Source of the DNA: Chloroflexota bacterium
GTDB taxonomy: Bacteria > Chloroflexota > Anaerolineae > Aggregatilineales > Phototrophicaceae
DNA length: 64,000 nucleotides
Assembly (NCBI GenBank): GCA_013388745.1
Contig: JACAER010000019.1
Location: forward strand, 1 to 64,000
Direction of reading: 5' to 3'
Shown: positions 53,328-61,865 of the stretch, in pieces
Position numbering within the stretch: position 1 is the first letter of the stretch
How the letters are laid out: each line of letters begins with the position of its first letter
The notes under the pieces: generated by a model
The model's input: the letters and a program-made list of their open reading frames with translations, nothing else
What the model was told of the DNA's origin: nothing
Databases searched by the model: none
Program-made: the position numbers and the translations under genes

Positions 53328-54866
53328 CTAATACGCCAGCGCGTAGCCGGCGTTGAGGCTGGCGCTGTTCAGCAGGGCGAACGTGCTGGCCTGCGCCGTT
53401 TCCAGCAGCCATTCGGTCTGGTTCCGCGCGCCGCCCAGATCGACGCTGTGTTCTTCGGCGACAATGAAATAGTCGGCGTCGTGCCCGGTTTGCGCGTCCT
53501 TGAGCGTGATGCGCTCGAACAGTGTGCGGGTGAGAATCTGCGCGCTGTGTTTGAGAGCGCTGAGGCGCACAGCGCGCGCCACGCCGCGTGGAGAGACCCG
53601 CCGCGCCAGTTCGTAGCGCGCTATCTGTTCAGCTTCTTCGGCAGAGGTAATGGCGGGCAGCACAAATTGCAGTGCGCACGGGCCGTAGAGCGTGAGGCTC
53701 ATCCAATCAGTTTGTTCGATGGTCAGCGGGTCGTCGCTGTACAGCGGCGTGCCGCGCAGCCGCATCCCCGCCAGCAGATACACGCTCTGGCCGGCACTGC
53801 TGCTGACCGTGAGCGTGGCGGCGGAAAAATCGGCGCGCTGCAAGGCCACATTCACCAGCGCGGTCACGTCTGTGCCACTGCCATCGGCGGCAGTGTTAGC
53901 CGTGTAGTCCAGCCCGGCCTGCGGCGGCAGCACGCTCAGCGCCCCCACGCCGCGTTTGTCGGCATCGCGGTAGCGCGCGACGATCTCACGACGGCTGTTG
54001 GCGGCGATCTGCTGCGCCGAATCGACCTGCCAGAGCACACTGCCCGCCGCGCCAATGCTGCGGGGACTCAGAGTCACCACCACGCGATTCGCCACATCGG
54101 CGCCGTAGCTGTAGGCGAGAGCGTCGGCGTTGTTATCGAACGCGGCCTGCGCCGTCGTGGTGAGCAGCATGTGATGGCGATTATAGAACACGGCGTCACC
54201 GGCGCGGTTGAAGAAGAAACGCCCACGCTCGCTTTCGACTACCTGGCGCAGCGCCGCTTCTGCCGTGATGCCGTCGTCCCACGTATCGCCGACGTAGGCG
54301 AAGGTCGATTTGCCGCTTTGCAGCGTGCGCGGGTAGAAGCCGGCCAGCGCGCTGTTGCTGTTGAGTTCGGCATTACCGATGCGATCGAGGATAGCATAGC
54401 CTTTGAGGACGGGACGGCGCAGCGGCACGGCGTCCAACAGCGCGCCGATGACGGTATCGGCGCTCACGCCGACCTGCGGCGCGAGGCGCACGACGGACTG
54501 CGCCAACTGTTTTTCTGCGCCGACGGCGTAAATCAGCGCTGTGCGCGGCCCCAGCGTGCCGCTGCTTGGTTCAACCCTTTCGATGAAACCGGTGAACTGC
54601 ACGCGCGTGGCGCTGCCGTCGTAGCTGCTGATTTGCAGGCGGCGGCCCGGCAGCAGCGCCAGCGCCCCGGCGGCTTCGGGTGCGTAACGCTGGCTGACGT
54701 TGTACAGGCTGATCTGCGCCCAGGAGAGCGCGGCCACACTGTCATAGGGCGCGGCCAGCCCCAGACGCCATTTGAGCGCGACGACATCGGCGCTGAGCGC
54801 TTCGCCGAGATCGACAAAATCGCCGTCGTCGTTGAAATCGACGGCCACGGTGTAAGTGATCGCCAT
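53328..54866 (-). CDS. Phage-like tail protein (512 residues)
   Basis: A beta-rich 512-residue protein. Near the N-terminus VDFNDDGDFVDLGEALSADV (residues about 7-26) looks like a D-x-N-x-DG-D calcium-loop or a phage virion motif often seen as WNxDGDF. The rest contains LQISSYDGSATRVQFTGFIERVEP and YVGDTWDDGITAEAALRQVVESERGRFFFNRAGDAVFYNRH, patterns of baseplate/tail-tip proteins. The ATG at 54866 has an excellent AAGGAGG box at seven bases. No catalytic site is seen. Confidence 0.68.
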   Translation of the reverse strand: MAITYTVAVDFNDDGDFVDLGEALSADVVALKWRLGLAAPYDSVAALSWAQISLYNVSQRYAPEAAGALALLPGRRLQISSYDGSATRVQFTGFIERVEPSSGTLGPRTALIYAVGAEKQLAQSVVRLAPQVGVSADTVIGALLDAVPLRRPVLKGYAILDRIGNAELNSNSALAGFYPRTLQSGKSTFAYVGDTWDDGITAEAALRQVVESERGRFFFNRAGDAVFYNRHHMLLTTTAQAAFDNNADALAYSYGADVANRVVVTLSPRSIGAAGSVLWQVDSAQQIAANSRREIVARYRDADKRGVGALSVLPPQAGLDYTANTAADGSGTDVTALVNVALQRADFSAATLTVSSSAGQSVYLLAGMRLRGTPLYSDDPLTIEQTDWMSLTLYGPCALQFVLPAITSAEEAEQIARYELARRVSPRGVARAVRLSALKHSAQILTRTLFERITLKDAQTGHDADYFIVAEEHSVDLGGARNQTEWLLETAQASTFALLNSASLNAGYALAY

Positions 54867-54884
54867 CAAAACACCTCCTTTGGC

Positions 54885-55343
54885 TTACACTTCGAGTTTC
54901 CACAAATGACGCAGCGCGCAGCCGTAGTATTTGGTCTCGCCATGCGCGAACGTGCCCGGCTCAACCGTGACATGCGCCGGCTCCAGCAGTGTCCCGCCCA
55001 GCGTCACATCGGCTTTCAGCGCCGTGAAATAGGCGTCGATCAGGTCGATAAGCGCGGGCAGTTGGCGCTGGAGGCCATGCGTGGCGCTGGCGGCGCTGAC
55101 GAGCAGCAGATGGGTGACGGTGTAGGTCATGGTGCGCGCGCCGCCGGAAAAGGCCACCGTCTGGAAACCTTCGCCGCGCTCTTTAAACAGGCGCACATCA
55201 CGCACGTCGATGGGCAGCACCAGCAGCGCCGGGAGCTGCGCGCGGTTGAGCGTCGGCGGAATCTGGTCGATGCCATAGTTGTGGCTGACCCCGGCGACGC
55301 TCAGGCTGGCTAAATGGGTCAGGGCAGTACGCAGTGCAGTCAT
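54885..55343 (-). CDS. Phage tail-terminator-like protein
   Basis: A 152-residue protein: LPALLVLPIDVRDVRLFKERGEGFQTVAFSGGARTMTYTVTHLLLVSAASATHGLQRQLPALIDLIDAYFTAL follows the plan of phage tail-terminator/minor-tail proteins (long strand, then helix). It has an AAGGA box and lies 18 bases upstream of the tail protein. The family call is based on pattern and context. Confidence 0.58.
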   Translation of the reverse strand: MTALRTALTHLASLSVAGVSHNYGIDQIPPTLNRAQLPALLVLPIDVRDVRLFKERGEGFQTVAFSGGARTMTYTVTHLLLVSAASATHGLQRQLPALIDLIDAYFTALKADVTLGGTLLEPAHVTVEPGTFAHGETKYYGCALRHLWKLEV

Positions 55344-55438
55344 ACGAGTCCTTTCACTCAGGGCTTGACAAAAGGCGGCGATCTGGCGGCGGCCTATGAG
55401 CAGGCCGTCTCGGCTTATGTGCGCGGGTGGGAATTGCG
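55344..55438 (+). pseudogene. Possible fragment of another gene in the phage-like cluster
   Basis: A plus-strand stretch from TTG at 55363 reads TKGGDLAAAYEQAVSAYVRGWELR and stops just after the connector gene's end. It is too short to be a normal gene and may be a remnant of a deleted capsid- or tail-type gene, or chance. Its codons look coding-like. Confidence 0.25.
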
Positions 55439-56224
55439 CTAAAGCCGCAGCACATCGCGGCGCAGTTCGGCCAGCGCGGCGCGCAAATCATCGGGCGGGG
55501 TGTCGTTGTCGCCCTCGCGGTACAGCCACGTCGCCCAACGCAGCGCCAGCAGCAGCGCATCCGGCGCGGGCTGCAAGGTGCTGATGGCGGTGTTTTGCGC
55601 GTGCTGGGCCGCCGTGCTGCCGTTGATCCCGCGCAGCACTGTGAGCGTGTTGCCGCTGATCGCCAGAACGCGCAGGTATTCTTCCTCGATTTTGAGCAAA
55701 TGCCCGACCTGAAAACGCGGCGACTGTCCGGCGCTGTCTGCGCCGCTGGCGCTGCTGACGGTGAGCGTGGTGCTGCTGCTGGAAAGCGGGTTGTTCTGTA
55801 CAGTATCGCTGCTGCCGCGCCAGGCTTCGTTCCAGCGGTCGTGCCAGCCCCAGACGCCTGTGACGGTCACGGGCAAAAGCGTGCTGCGGATGAACGCGCG
55901 CCCGTTCGCCAGATGCATCAGGCTGTAGGGGCCGCCTGTATCCGGCTTGAGCAGCACCTCGTTGAGACTGATGCTCGTGCCATCGCCGTCTGTGATGCTG
56001 GTCAGCGCCAGCAAATCATCGCGCAGCGTCAGACAGCGGGTGTCGTAACGTTCGACGACGTGCTTGAGCGCGGCGATGCGCGGGCAAAAATGCCGCCCGC
56101 TGACGCGCTCGATCTGTGCCGAAGCGGCTTGCAGCGCACCCAGCAGGCGCGTATCGTCGGCGGTGTCGCTGGCCGCCAGACCCAAATGCTGGCGCAGCGC
56201 CGTTAGGGTAGGAATCGTATACAT
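55439..56224 (-). CDS. Phage head-tail connector (gp6-like) protein
   Basis: A 261-residue protein. The N-terminal TIPTLTALRQHLGLAASDTADDTRLLGALQAASAQIERVSGR fits gp6-type connector proteins (short strand, then two acidic helices). A middle beta insertion (TTLTVSSASGADSAGQSPRFQVGHLLKIEEEYLRVLAISGNTLTVLRGINGS) is a pattern I know from phage virion proteins. The C-terminal helix LRWATWLYREGDNDTPPDDLRAALAELRRDVLRL completes it. The ATG at 56224 follows AAGGAG. It heads the cluster. Confidence 0.68.
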   Translation of the reverse strand: MYTIPTLTALRQHLGLAASDTADDTRLLGALQAASAQIERVSGRHFCPRIAALKHVVERYDTRCLTLRDDLLALTSITDGDGTSISLNEVLLKPDTGGPYSLMHLANGRAFIRSTLLPVTVTGVWGWHDRWNEAWRGSSDTVQNNPLSSSSTTLTVSSASGADSAGQSPRFQVGHLLKIEEEYLRVLAISGNTLTVLRGINGSTAAQHAQNTAISTLQPAPDALLLALRWATWLYREGDNDTPPDDLRAALAELRRDVLRL

Positions 56225-56322
56225 AGGGTCTCTTCTCCTTGCTAAATGGTCGATCAGGATGAAACATAAACCCGGCGCGGCCAGACAAAAGTCATGGCGC
56301 GGACTTCTGAACAGGATGAACG

Positions 56323-56637
56323 ATGGGATTAACCTGGATTTATCAGGCGTTGGGCGTGGAAAGCGCAAGTCCGCTGTGGCTGAGCGCGCTGCGTATCGGC
56401 GATTGGGGACGCATACTCTTGCTGGAGGGGGATTGCGGCGAAATTCGCTTTACGCTGATTTTCAGCGACTGCCGCGAACAGCGCTGGCGCAGCTACGCCC
56501 ACGAACAGGCAGTGGAAAGCAACAGGCTGGTGGATTTCGCGCCGGGGCGCGATCAACAGCGCGCGCCCGCGCAGTTACTGAGCGAACACTTCGGCTTGAG
56601 TGTGTGGTATGGAACGCTGGAGGTGCGGCGGCGCTGA
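56323..56637 (+). CDS. Small unknown protein beside the phage-like cluster
   Basis: A 104-residue soluble protein: TWIYQALGVESASPLWLSALRIGDWGRILLLEGDCGEIRFTLIFSDCREQRWRSYAHEQAVESNRLVDFAPG. It is probably alpha/beta and has two Cys and many Arg. It is divergent from the connector gene and could be regulatory for the cluster or unrelated. No family recognised. Confidence 0.55.
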   Translation: MGLTWIYQALGVESASPLWLSALRIGDWGRILLLEGDCGEIRFTLIFSDCREQRWRSYAHEQAVESNRLVDFAPGRDQQRAPAQLLSEHFGLSVWYGTLEVRRR

Positions 56638-56777
56638 GCGTGTTATGCTGCGCTCAGCAGATATTCCAGCGAGGGCTGGCGGGCTGATGTTCTTTCTGCT
56701 GGCGAACGGGATCGACAACAAACGGCAAGGCTGTTTTTGCGCGCCAGCGATGATACAAGCGGCTGCGCGCGGCAGCA

Positions 56778-59390
56778 TCACAGCGCGGCTGGCGGCTCGC
56801 TCGGCGGGCGCTTTTTCCCGCGCCACAGCAAAAAACCAGCACAAAACACGCTCGTCGCCAGCGAAAGCGCGCCGCCTAGCAGCAGCAGCGGCGGGCGATA
56901 GGTAAACACCAGCGTATGCGGCGCATCCCCCGGCGGCAGCACGACGGCCACCTGCCCGCCGAACGATTCGATCTGCGCTTCCTGTCCATCAACCTGCACC
57001 GTCCAGCCGTCCAGCATCCGCTCGCGCACGGCCACCACCTGATACAGCCCCTCCGTGGGCGGCGCGGCCACGATCACCACGCCCGGATACTGCGCGACTT
57101 CGCGGATCGGGCGCACAAAAGTGCTGTCGGGCGGCTGCGCCAGCGTGCGCGCGCGGTGCAGCGGCATCATATAGGCGTAGGGCAGCGCGTTGGGATTCTG
57201 CCACAGGCACGATTGCAGTTCGCGCGTCGGCATTCCCGGCACGGGGTAATAGCCCTGATCGCGCAAAAAATCGCGCTCGTTCTGGTTCACCGGCATGGCG
57301 AATTCCGCGCGCCAGCCTTCTTGCTCCACAATGTTCAGATCGCCTACGGTCGCGGCTTCGGCAATTGGGAAATAATCGGCGGCGATGTTCGAGAGGCGCA
57401 CGCGCTGCTCCATAAACTCGTAGACGACATCGTAGCCCATACGCCACACGGCTAACGGCTCATCAGGATAATTCAGCCGCAGCCAGCGCAGACACAGCAC
57501 ATCGTTGATCTGCTCGTCGTAGACCGGCGCGGGGCGCGAGAAGATTTCCCACTGGCGCACGACATCATACGCGGCATTGGCCGCCGCCAGCAGCAGCGCC
57601 AGCGCCAGCAAATAACGCGGATGCGCCGATAACAAGCGCAGCACGGGCGGGCGCAGCCTGTGATAGCCGGCCAGCAGCCCGAACAGACTACTCAGCAGAA
57701 AAATCAGCCGCCCGACGAAAGACCACGCGCCCAGCGTCGGCACACCCGCCAGCAGCAGCGCGTACAGCAGCCAACCCAACGCGCCGCCGATTACGCCGTA
57801 GAGCAGCAGACGCAGCGTATAACGCACCGCCGGATAAAAACGCCAGCCTTCCAGTCGCGTCCGAAACCCTGTCGCCGCTTCACGCCGTGTTTCCGGCGCG
57901 GGCAGGGGATGTTCACGGCGGAACTGCGGCCTGTGCGGCACGAGCGCCCGCAGCAGCGAATCGCAGCGCCACGCCAGCAGCACAGCAATCCAGAAGCTGG
58001 CAACGGCAAACGCGCGCCCGACAAAACGCCACTGCCCCAGACCGGGAAGCGTGTTATACAGCCACACAAACAGCGGTGTCGCGCCCGCGCCCCATGCCGT
58101 GCTGAGCGCCCAGACGGGCAGCGCCACCAGCCAGATACGCCACGATTGGCGCGCGCCGGGACGATGCAGCCAGGGCCACAGCGGCGGCACCAGCGCCAGC
58201 GCTGTCAAAAACCACAGCGGCGCGACATAACTGAAGAAGAACTGATTGGCGAAAATCGGTATACGCCCGTTGTTCACCGTGTCCTGCCAGCGGATTTGCG
58301 GCGCGGGGTTAAAGGGCAGATTGGCGGCGGTCAGCAGCGGAATCGCCATCTCCGCGCCCGCTGTCAGGTCGTCGGGGTGGCCGCCGATTTCATGGCGATC
58401 CGCCCACAGCGGCAGCAGAGTGACCGCGCTCAGTCCCACCGTCAGGGCGCCGGCCAGCGCCATGCGCAGCAGCGTGCCCCAGTCCACACGCGGCGCTTGC
58501 AGGCGCAGCACATGCGTCAGCGTCAGCAGCGCCAGCGTGAACAGCGTCGGCAGCATGTACCACAGGTTGCCCGCGAAAAACATCAGCGTGAACGACAGCG
58601 CCAGCAGCGCCGGCGGCCAGCGTTTATCCGGCAGGCGCAGCGTCGCCAGTGTGCCCGCGATCACCCAGGGGAAATAGGCCTGCGCGACCCCTAGCTGAAA
58701 GTAGCCTGTGCCGATCATGGCGTGCATATTGCCTTTGCCCAGCAGCAGCGTCCCCAGCAGCAGCCGCCCCACCGTGCCGAAGCCCAGCACGCGCCCCAAA
58801 AACCAGCCGCCGAGCGTCGCAATCACTGCCGCCAGCGTCACGCTGACTTTGACGCCCTGCACCGCGCCCCACAGCAGGCTCGGCACGAAACTGAAGGGGT
58901 TAAAAATGAAGGCGAAGGGGTTATGCGGCAGCGGCTCGCCCGATTCCAGGTACGGCTGCCACAGCGGCAGATAGCCGTAAAGCTGCCAGGTCTGCGCGGC
59001 GGTATACGCGGAACTGGTCAGCCATTCGCCTTCGTAGCCGCCGAGCTTCATGCTGTCGTCCGTCGTCAGGTACTCATGCGTAAAATACACAGCCAGCGCG
59101 CACAAAAAGGCGATCTCCAGCAGCGCCAACCAGCGCGGCAGCCTGTCGCCCCACGCCAGCGGCCTATCGGCGGCTATCGCGCGCGGCTTGAACCACCAGC
59201 GCAGCACACGCACGGGATTGGCGCCGGCGCGCACAGCAGCATACAGCATGACCGCCACGCCGAACAAAATAATCGCAGCGGCAAAATCGCCTGTCGGCAG
59301 CAGCAAAAACAGCAGCAGCAGCCCGCTCACAGCAGCGAAGGCCACAATCCACGCCAGAAAAGCCGGGGGTTTGGGGGACGAAGGTGTCAT
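56778..59390 (-). CDS. Large YfhO-like membrane protein
   Basis: An 870-residue protein with about twelve to fourteen membrane helices and a large outer C-terminal domain. The first outer loop has FTHEYLTTDDSMKLGGYEGEWLTSSAYTA, and LPLWQPYLESGEPLPHNP is typical of the YfhO/6-pyruvoyl-tetrahydropterin-synthase-related membrane family, which includes GT-C-like lipid-linked sugar transferases. Residues from about 660 form an outer alpha/beta domain. It overlaps the next gene by four bases (59387-59390), so they are cotranslated. Likely a cell-surface glycan enzyme; donor unknown. Confidence 0.82.
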   Translation of the reverse strand: MTPSSPKPPAFLAWIVAFAAVSGLLLLFLLLPTGDFAAAIILFGVAVMLYAAVRAGANPVRVLRWWFKPRAIAADRPLAWGDRLPRWLALLEIAFLCALAVYFTHEYLTTDDSMKLGGYEGEWLTSSAYTAAQTWQLYGYLPLWQPYLESGEPLPHNPFAFIFNPFSFVPSLLWGAVQGVKVSVTLAAVIATLGGWFLGRVLGFGTVGRLLLGTLLLGKGNMHAMIGTGYFQLGVAQAYFPWVIAGTLATLRLPDKRWPPALLALSFTLMFFAGNLWYMLPTLFTLALLTLTHVLRLQAPRVDWGTLLRMALAGALTVGLSAVTLLPLWADRHEIGGHPDDLTAGAEMAIPLLTAANLPFNPAPQIRWQDTVNNGRIPIFANQFFFSYVAPLWFLTALALVPPLWPWLHRPGARQSWRIWLVALPVWALSTAWGAGATPLFVWLYNTLPGLGQWRFVGRAFAVASFWIAVLLAWRCDSLLRALVPHRPQFRREHPLPAPETRREAATGFRTRLEGWRFYPAVRYTLRLLLYGVIGGALGWLLYALLLAGVPTLGAWSFVGRLIFLLSSLFGLLAGYHRLRPPVLRLLSAHPRYLLALALLLAAANAAYDVVRQWEIFSRPAPVYDEQINDVLCLRWLRLNYPDEPLAVWRMGYDVVYEFMEQRVRLSNIAADYFPIAEAATVGDLNIVEQEGWRAEFAMPVNQNERDFLRDQGYYPVPGMPTRELQSCLWQNPNALPYAYMMPLHRARTLAQPPDSTFVRPIREVAQYPGVVIVAAPPTEGLYQVVAVRERMLDGWTVQVDGQEAQIESFGGQVAVVLPPGDAPHTLVFTYRPPLLLLGGALSLATSVFCAGFLLWRGKKRPPSEPPAAL

Positions 59391-61789
59391 GGATTGCGCC
59401 CCGCGCCCGGCGGCACATAATACAGAATGAACTGAACCTGCGGCGGCACGCCATACGGACTGATACGCGGCGGCTCGATCGCGAAGTAGCGCATGATGAG
59501 CGTCAGCGAGGTGGTATCGCCCGGCTCGATAAAAAAGGCGTGCCCCCTCTGGCGCGGCAGGGTCACGAAATAGTGTTCGTTCACGTTGGAAAGCGGCACC
59601 AGCTCGATCGCCAGGTCTTGGTGGCGATTCCAGAAGCGCGCAATGGCCGCGATATCGAAAATAAACACGCTGCTGTTGCTCAGGATATGCACCTGGGTCC
59701 CGTAGGGTAGATTCACCGCGCGGAACAGCGCGTCGTATACATCGGGACCGGGGCGGAACTGCGTATTGTAGTACGGCAGATGCTCGCCGAAATAATACCT
59801 GATCTGCGCGGCGCTCAACAGCAGCGCCACGCCCACACTCAGCGCCAGCACCAGCCGCGTGTAACGGCGCTTCAGCACAGGCCGCGTGTCACGCGCTGCG
59901 TCATCGTCGCGCAGCGCAGCGCCCAGCCAGCCGAACAGTGGCGCGAGCATGGTCAGGGTCAGGCGCAGCCCCAGCGCCACCAGCAGCGCCAGCGCCGGGA
60001 ACACGACCACATAGCGCGCCGACCACAGATCGCGCGTCAGGCTGATGCCGACTGTCGCCACCGCCAGCCACAGCGCCAGCAGCAGCATTCCCGCGCGCCG
60101 CAGCCGCCATATGGCCTGCCAGACGCCCAACAGGAAAAACGGCACGACAAATGTCAGCAGCAGCGGCGTTTGCCCGGCATAAAACCAGCCGGTTTCGGGC
60201 AGATGAATGTAGCCCAGCAGCACACGCACGAACTGCGCCCGGAAGCGTGAACTGTCGCTGAACACATGCGTCGTCCAATAATCGTCGCCGAAGCCCATCG
60301 CCTGCAAACGAACAGTCAACGGCAGTTGAAAGTTGACCAGTGTCAGATAAACGGGCGCGGCGATCAGCGCGGCGCATACGGCCAGCAGCGCCAGATTGCG
60401 CACAGACTGCCCCCTGGGTTCGGCAGGCGTTTTTTCGGCGCTGAACAGCCAGAGCAGTGTGAACAGCGCCAGCAGCGGCGGGTACAGCAGCCGTCCGCCC
60501 TCGTAAAAATACTGCGTCAGCCCCAGACAGACGCCCGCCAGCACATACCAGACGCGCCGTCCCGAACGCAGCGCGTAAACCAGCAGCGCCAGCGCTAATG
60601 TGCCGAACAGTGGGTCGGCGATATTGTTGAGCGCGATGCGGCTGAACTGGATATGCGGCGGGAAAGCCGCCAGCAGCAGCGCCGCCAGCAGCGCTGTCGG
60701 TTTATCGAACAGCGCGCGCGCCAGCAGGTACAGCGCCGCCACGCCCAGCGTGCCGAAAACAGCGCTCAGCAGACGCATGGCCGTGAAGCTGGCACCCAGC
60801 GTGGCGACGAACAACCACTGCCCATAGGGGTAAATCCAGGTAAAAGCGGTGGTATCGCTGAAGGGATAGAAGATGCGGATGCTGTCGCGGTAATCCCATA
60901 TGCGCGGCACGGCGTCGAACCAGTGCGATTCGTCGATCCAGCGGTGCGGCATCTCCAGATCGTATGTGCGCAGCGCCAGCGCCAGCAGCAGAACCGCCAG
61001 CAGCGCCGCGCCGGTCAGCAGACGTGCGCGCGTCAGCCAATCCTGCGCATCCAGCCACAACCAGCGCAGGCGCGCGCGCAGCGGTTTGCCAGCGTGGGTA
61101 TTTTTCGTGTCATCGCTGCGGACGCCGCTTAACCCGCGCGCCACCAGCCCAATGCTGAGTACCCACAGCGCCATCTGGCCGTGAACATCCAGCGGCAGGC
61201 GATCATAAGCGGCCTCGAAGGGGCGCGTGCTCAACCACAGCAGCAGTGCCAACCCCGCGATTCCCAGGAGCAGCAGCGGCCAATGGATGGCGCAGCGTTC
61301 GGCGCTCAGCGGCGCCAGCCTGGGCCGCGGCCCGGCAGCCGGCAGATCGCCCCACAACCAGATCGCCAGCCCCAGCAGCAGCCCGCCCAGCCAGAACTGC
61401 GCGGCGGCCTCCTCAAACGGCGTGATCGTGTCGGGGCGAAAGCTGTAGGTCGCGGCCAGCAGCGCCGCGCCGGCGATCACGGTCAGCGCCAGACTGAGCG
61501 CCCGGCCATAACGCGCGCGCAGCCACACCAGCGCCCGCCACAGCGCCCGCAGCCAGGCGAACCTCTGATGCAAGCGCGTGCGCAGATTGTGCCGCTGCGC
61601 CGCCGAGAGGCTGACATAGCCGATTGCCAGCATACCGATCACCAACCCGACCAGCAGCAGGGTCGAAAAGGGCGGCGGCACCAGCAGCAGCGCCAGACCG
61701 ATCACAAACAGCAGCAGCAGCGCCGCGCCGCCTGATACACTCGCTTTAATTGTTCGCTTCCTTTGCTCTGCCGACGATTCGTAGAGCAC
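59387..61789 (-). CDS. GT39/PMT-like membrane glycosyltransferase (first)
   Basis: An 800-residue GT-C protein. The outer acidic motif RWIDESHWFDAV (near residue 290) holds the DE pair of the GT39 catalytic loop. FPPHIQFSRIALNNIADPLF and GLTQYFYEGGRLLYPPL are conserved blocks repeated in the gene downstream at 61866. The N-terminal 200 residues contain extra helices. It transfers sugars from a polyprenyl-phosphate donor to proteins or lipids outside the membrane. The start is a GTG at 61789. Paralogue of the gene at 61866-63653. Confidence 0.88.
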   Translation of the reverse strand: MLYESSAEQRKRTIKASVSGGAALLLLFVIGLALLLVPPPFSTLLLVGLVIGMLAIGYVSLSAAQRHNLRTRLHQRFAWLRALWRALVWLRARYGRALSLALTVIAGAALLAATYSFRPDTITPFEEAAAQFWLGGLLLGLAIWLWGDLPAAGPRPRLAPLSAERCAIHWPLLLLGIAGLALLLWLSTRPFEAAYDRLPLDVHGQMALWVLSIGLVARGLSGVRSDDTKNTHAGKPLRARLRWLWLDAQDWLTRARLLTGAALLAVLLLALALRTYDLEMPHRWIDESHWFDAVPRIWDYRDSIRIFYPFSDTTAFTWIYPYGQWLFVATLGASFTAMRLLSAVFGTLGVAALYLLARALFDKPTALLAALLLAAFPPHIQFSRIALNNIADPLFGTLALALLVYALRSGRRVWYVLAGVCLGLTQYFYEGGRLLYPPLLALFTLLWLFSAEKTPAEPRGQSVRNLALLAVCAALIAAPVYLTLVNFQLPLTVRLQAMGFGDDYWTTHVFSDSSRFRAQFVRVLLGYIHLPETGWFYAGQTPLLLTFVVPFFLLGVWQAIWRLRRAGMLLLALWLAVATVGISLTRDLWSARYVVVFPALALLVALGLRLTLTMLAPLFGWLGAALRDDDAARDTRPVLKRRYTRLVLALSVGVALLLSAAQIRYYFGEHLPYYNTQFRPGPDVYDALFRAVNLPYGTQVHILSNSSVFIFDIAAIARFWNRHQDLAIELVPLSNVNEHYFVTLPRQRGHAFFIEPGDTTSLTLIMRYFAIEPPRISPYGVPPQVQFILYYVPPGAGRNP

Positions 61790-61865
61790 GAAATCGTCGT
61801 GCGCGTTCCAATCTCCTCATATCCTACACACAAGCCCGCGTTTTTTGTGTTTAAATTCTCAGACA

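Noticed and set aside
53448..55313. 621-residue plus-strand reading frame opposite the tail genes
   Set aside because: Lacks family features, runs across several genes and the minus-strand genes have strong ribosome sites.
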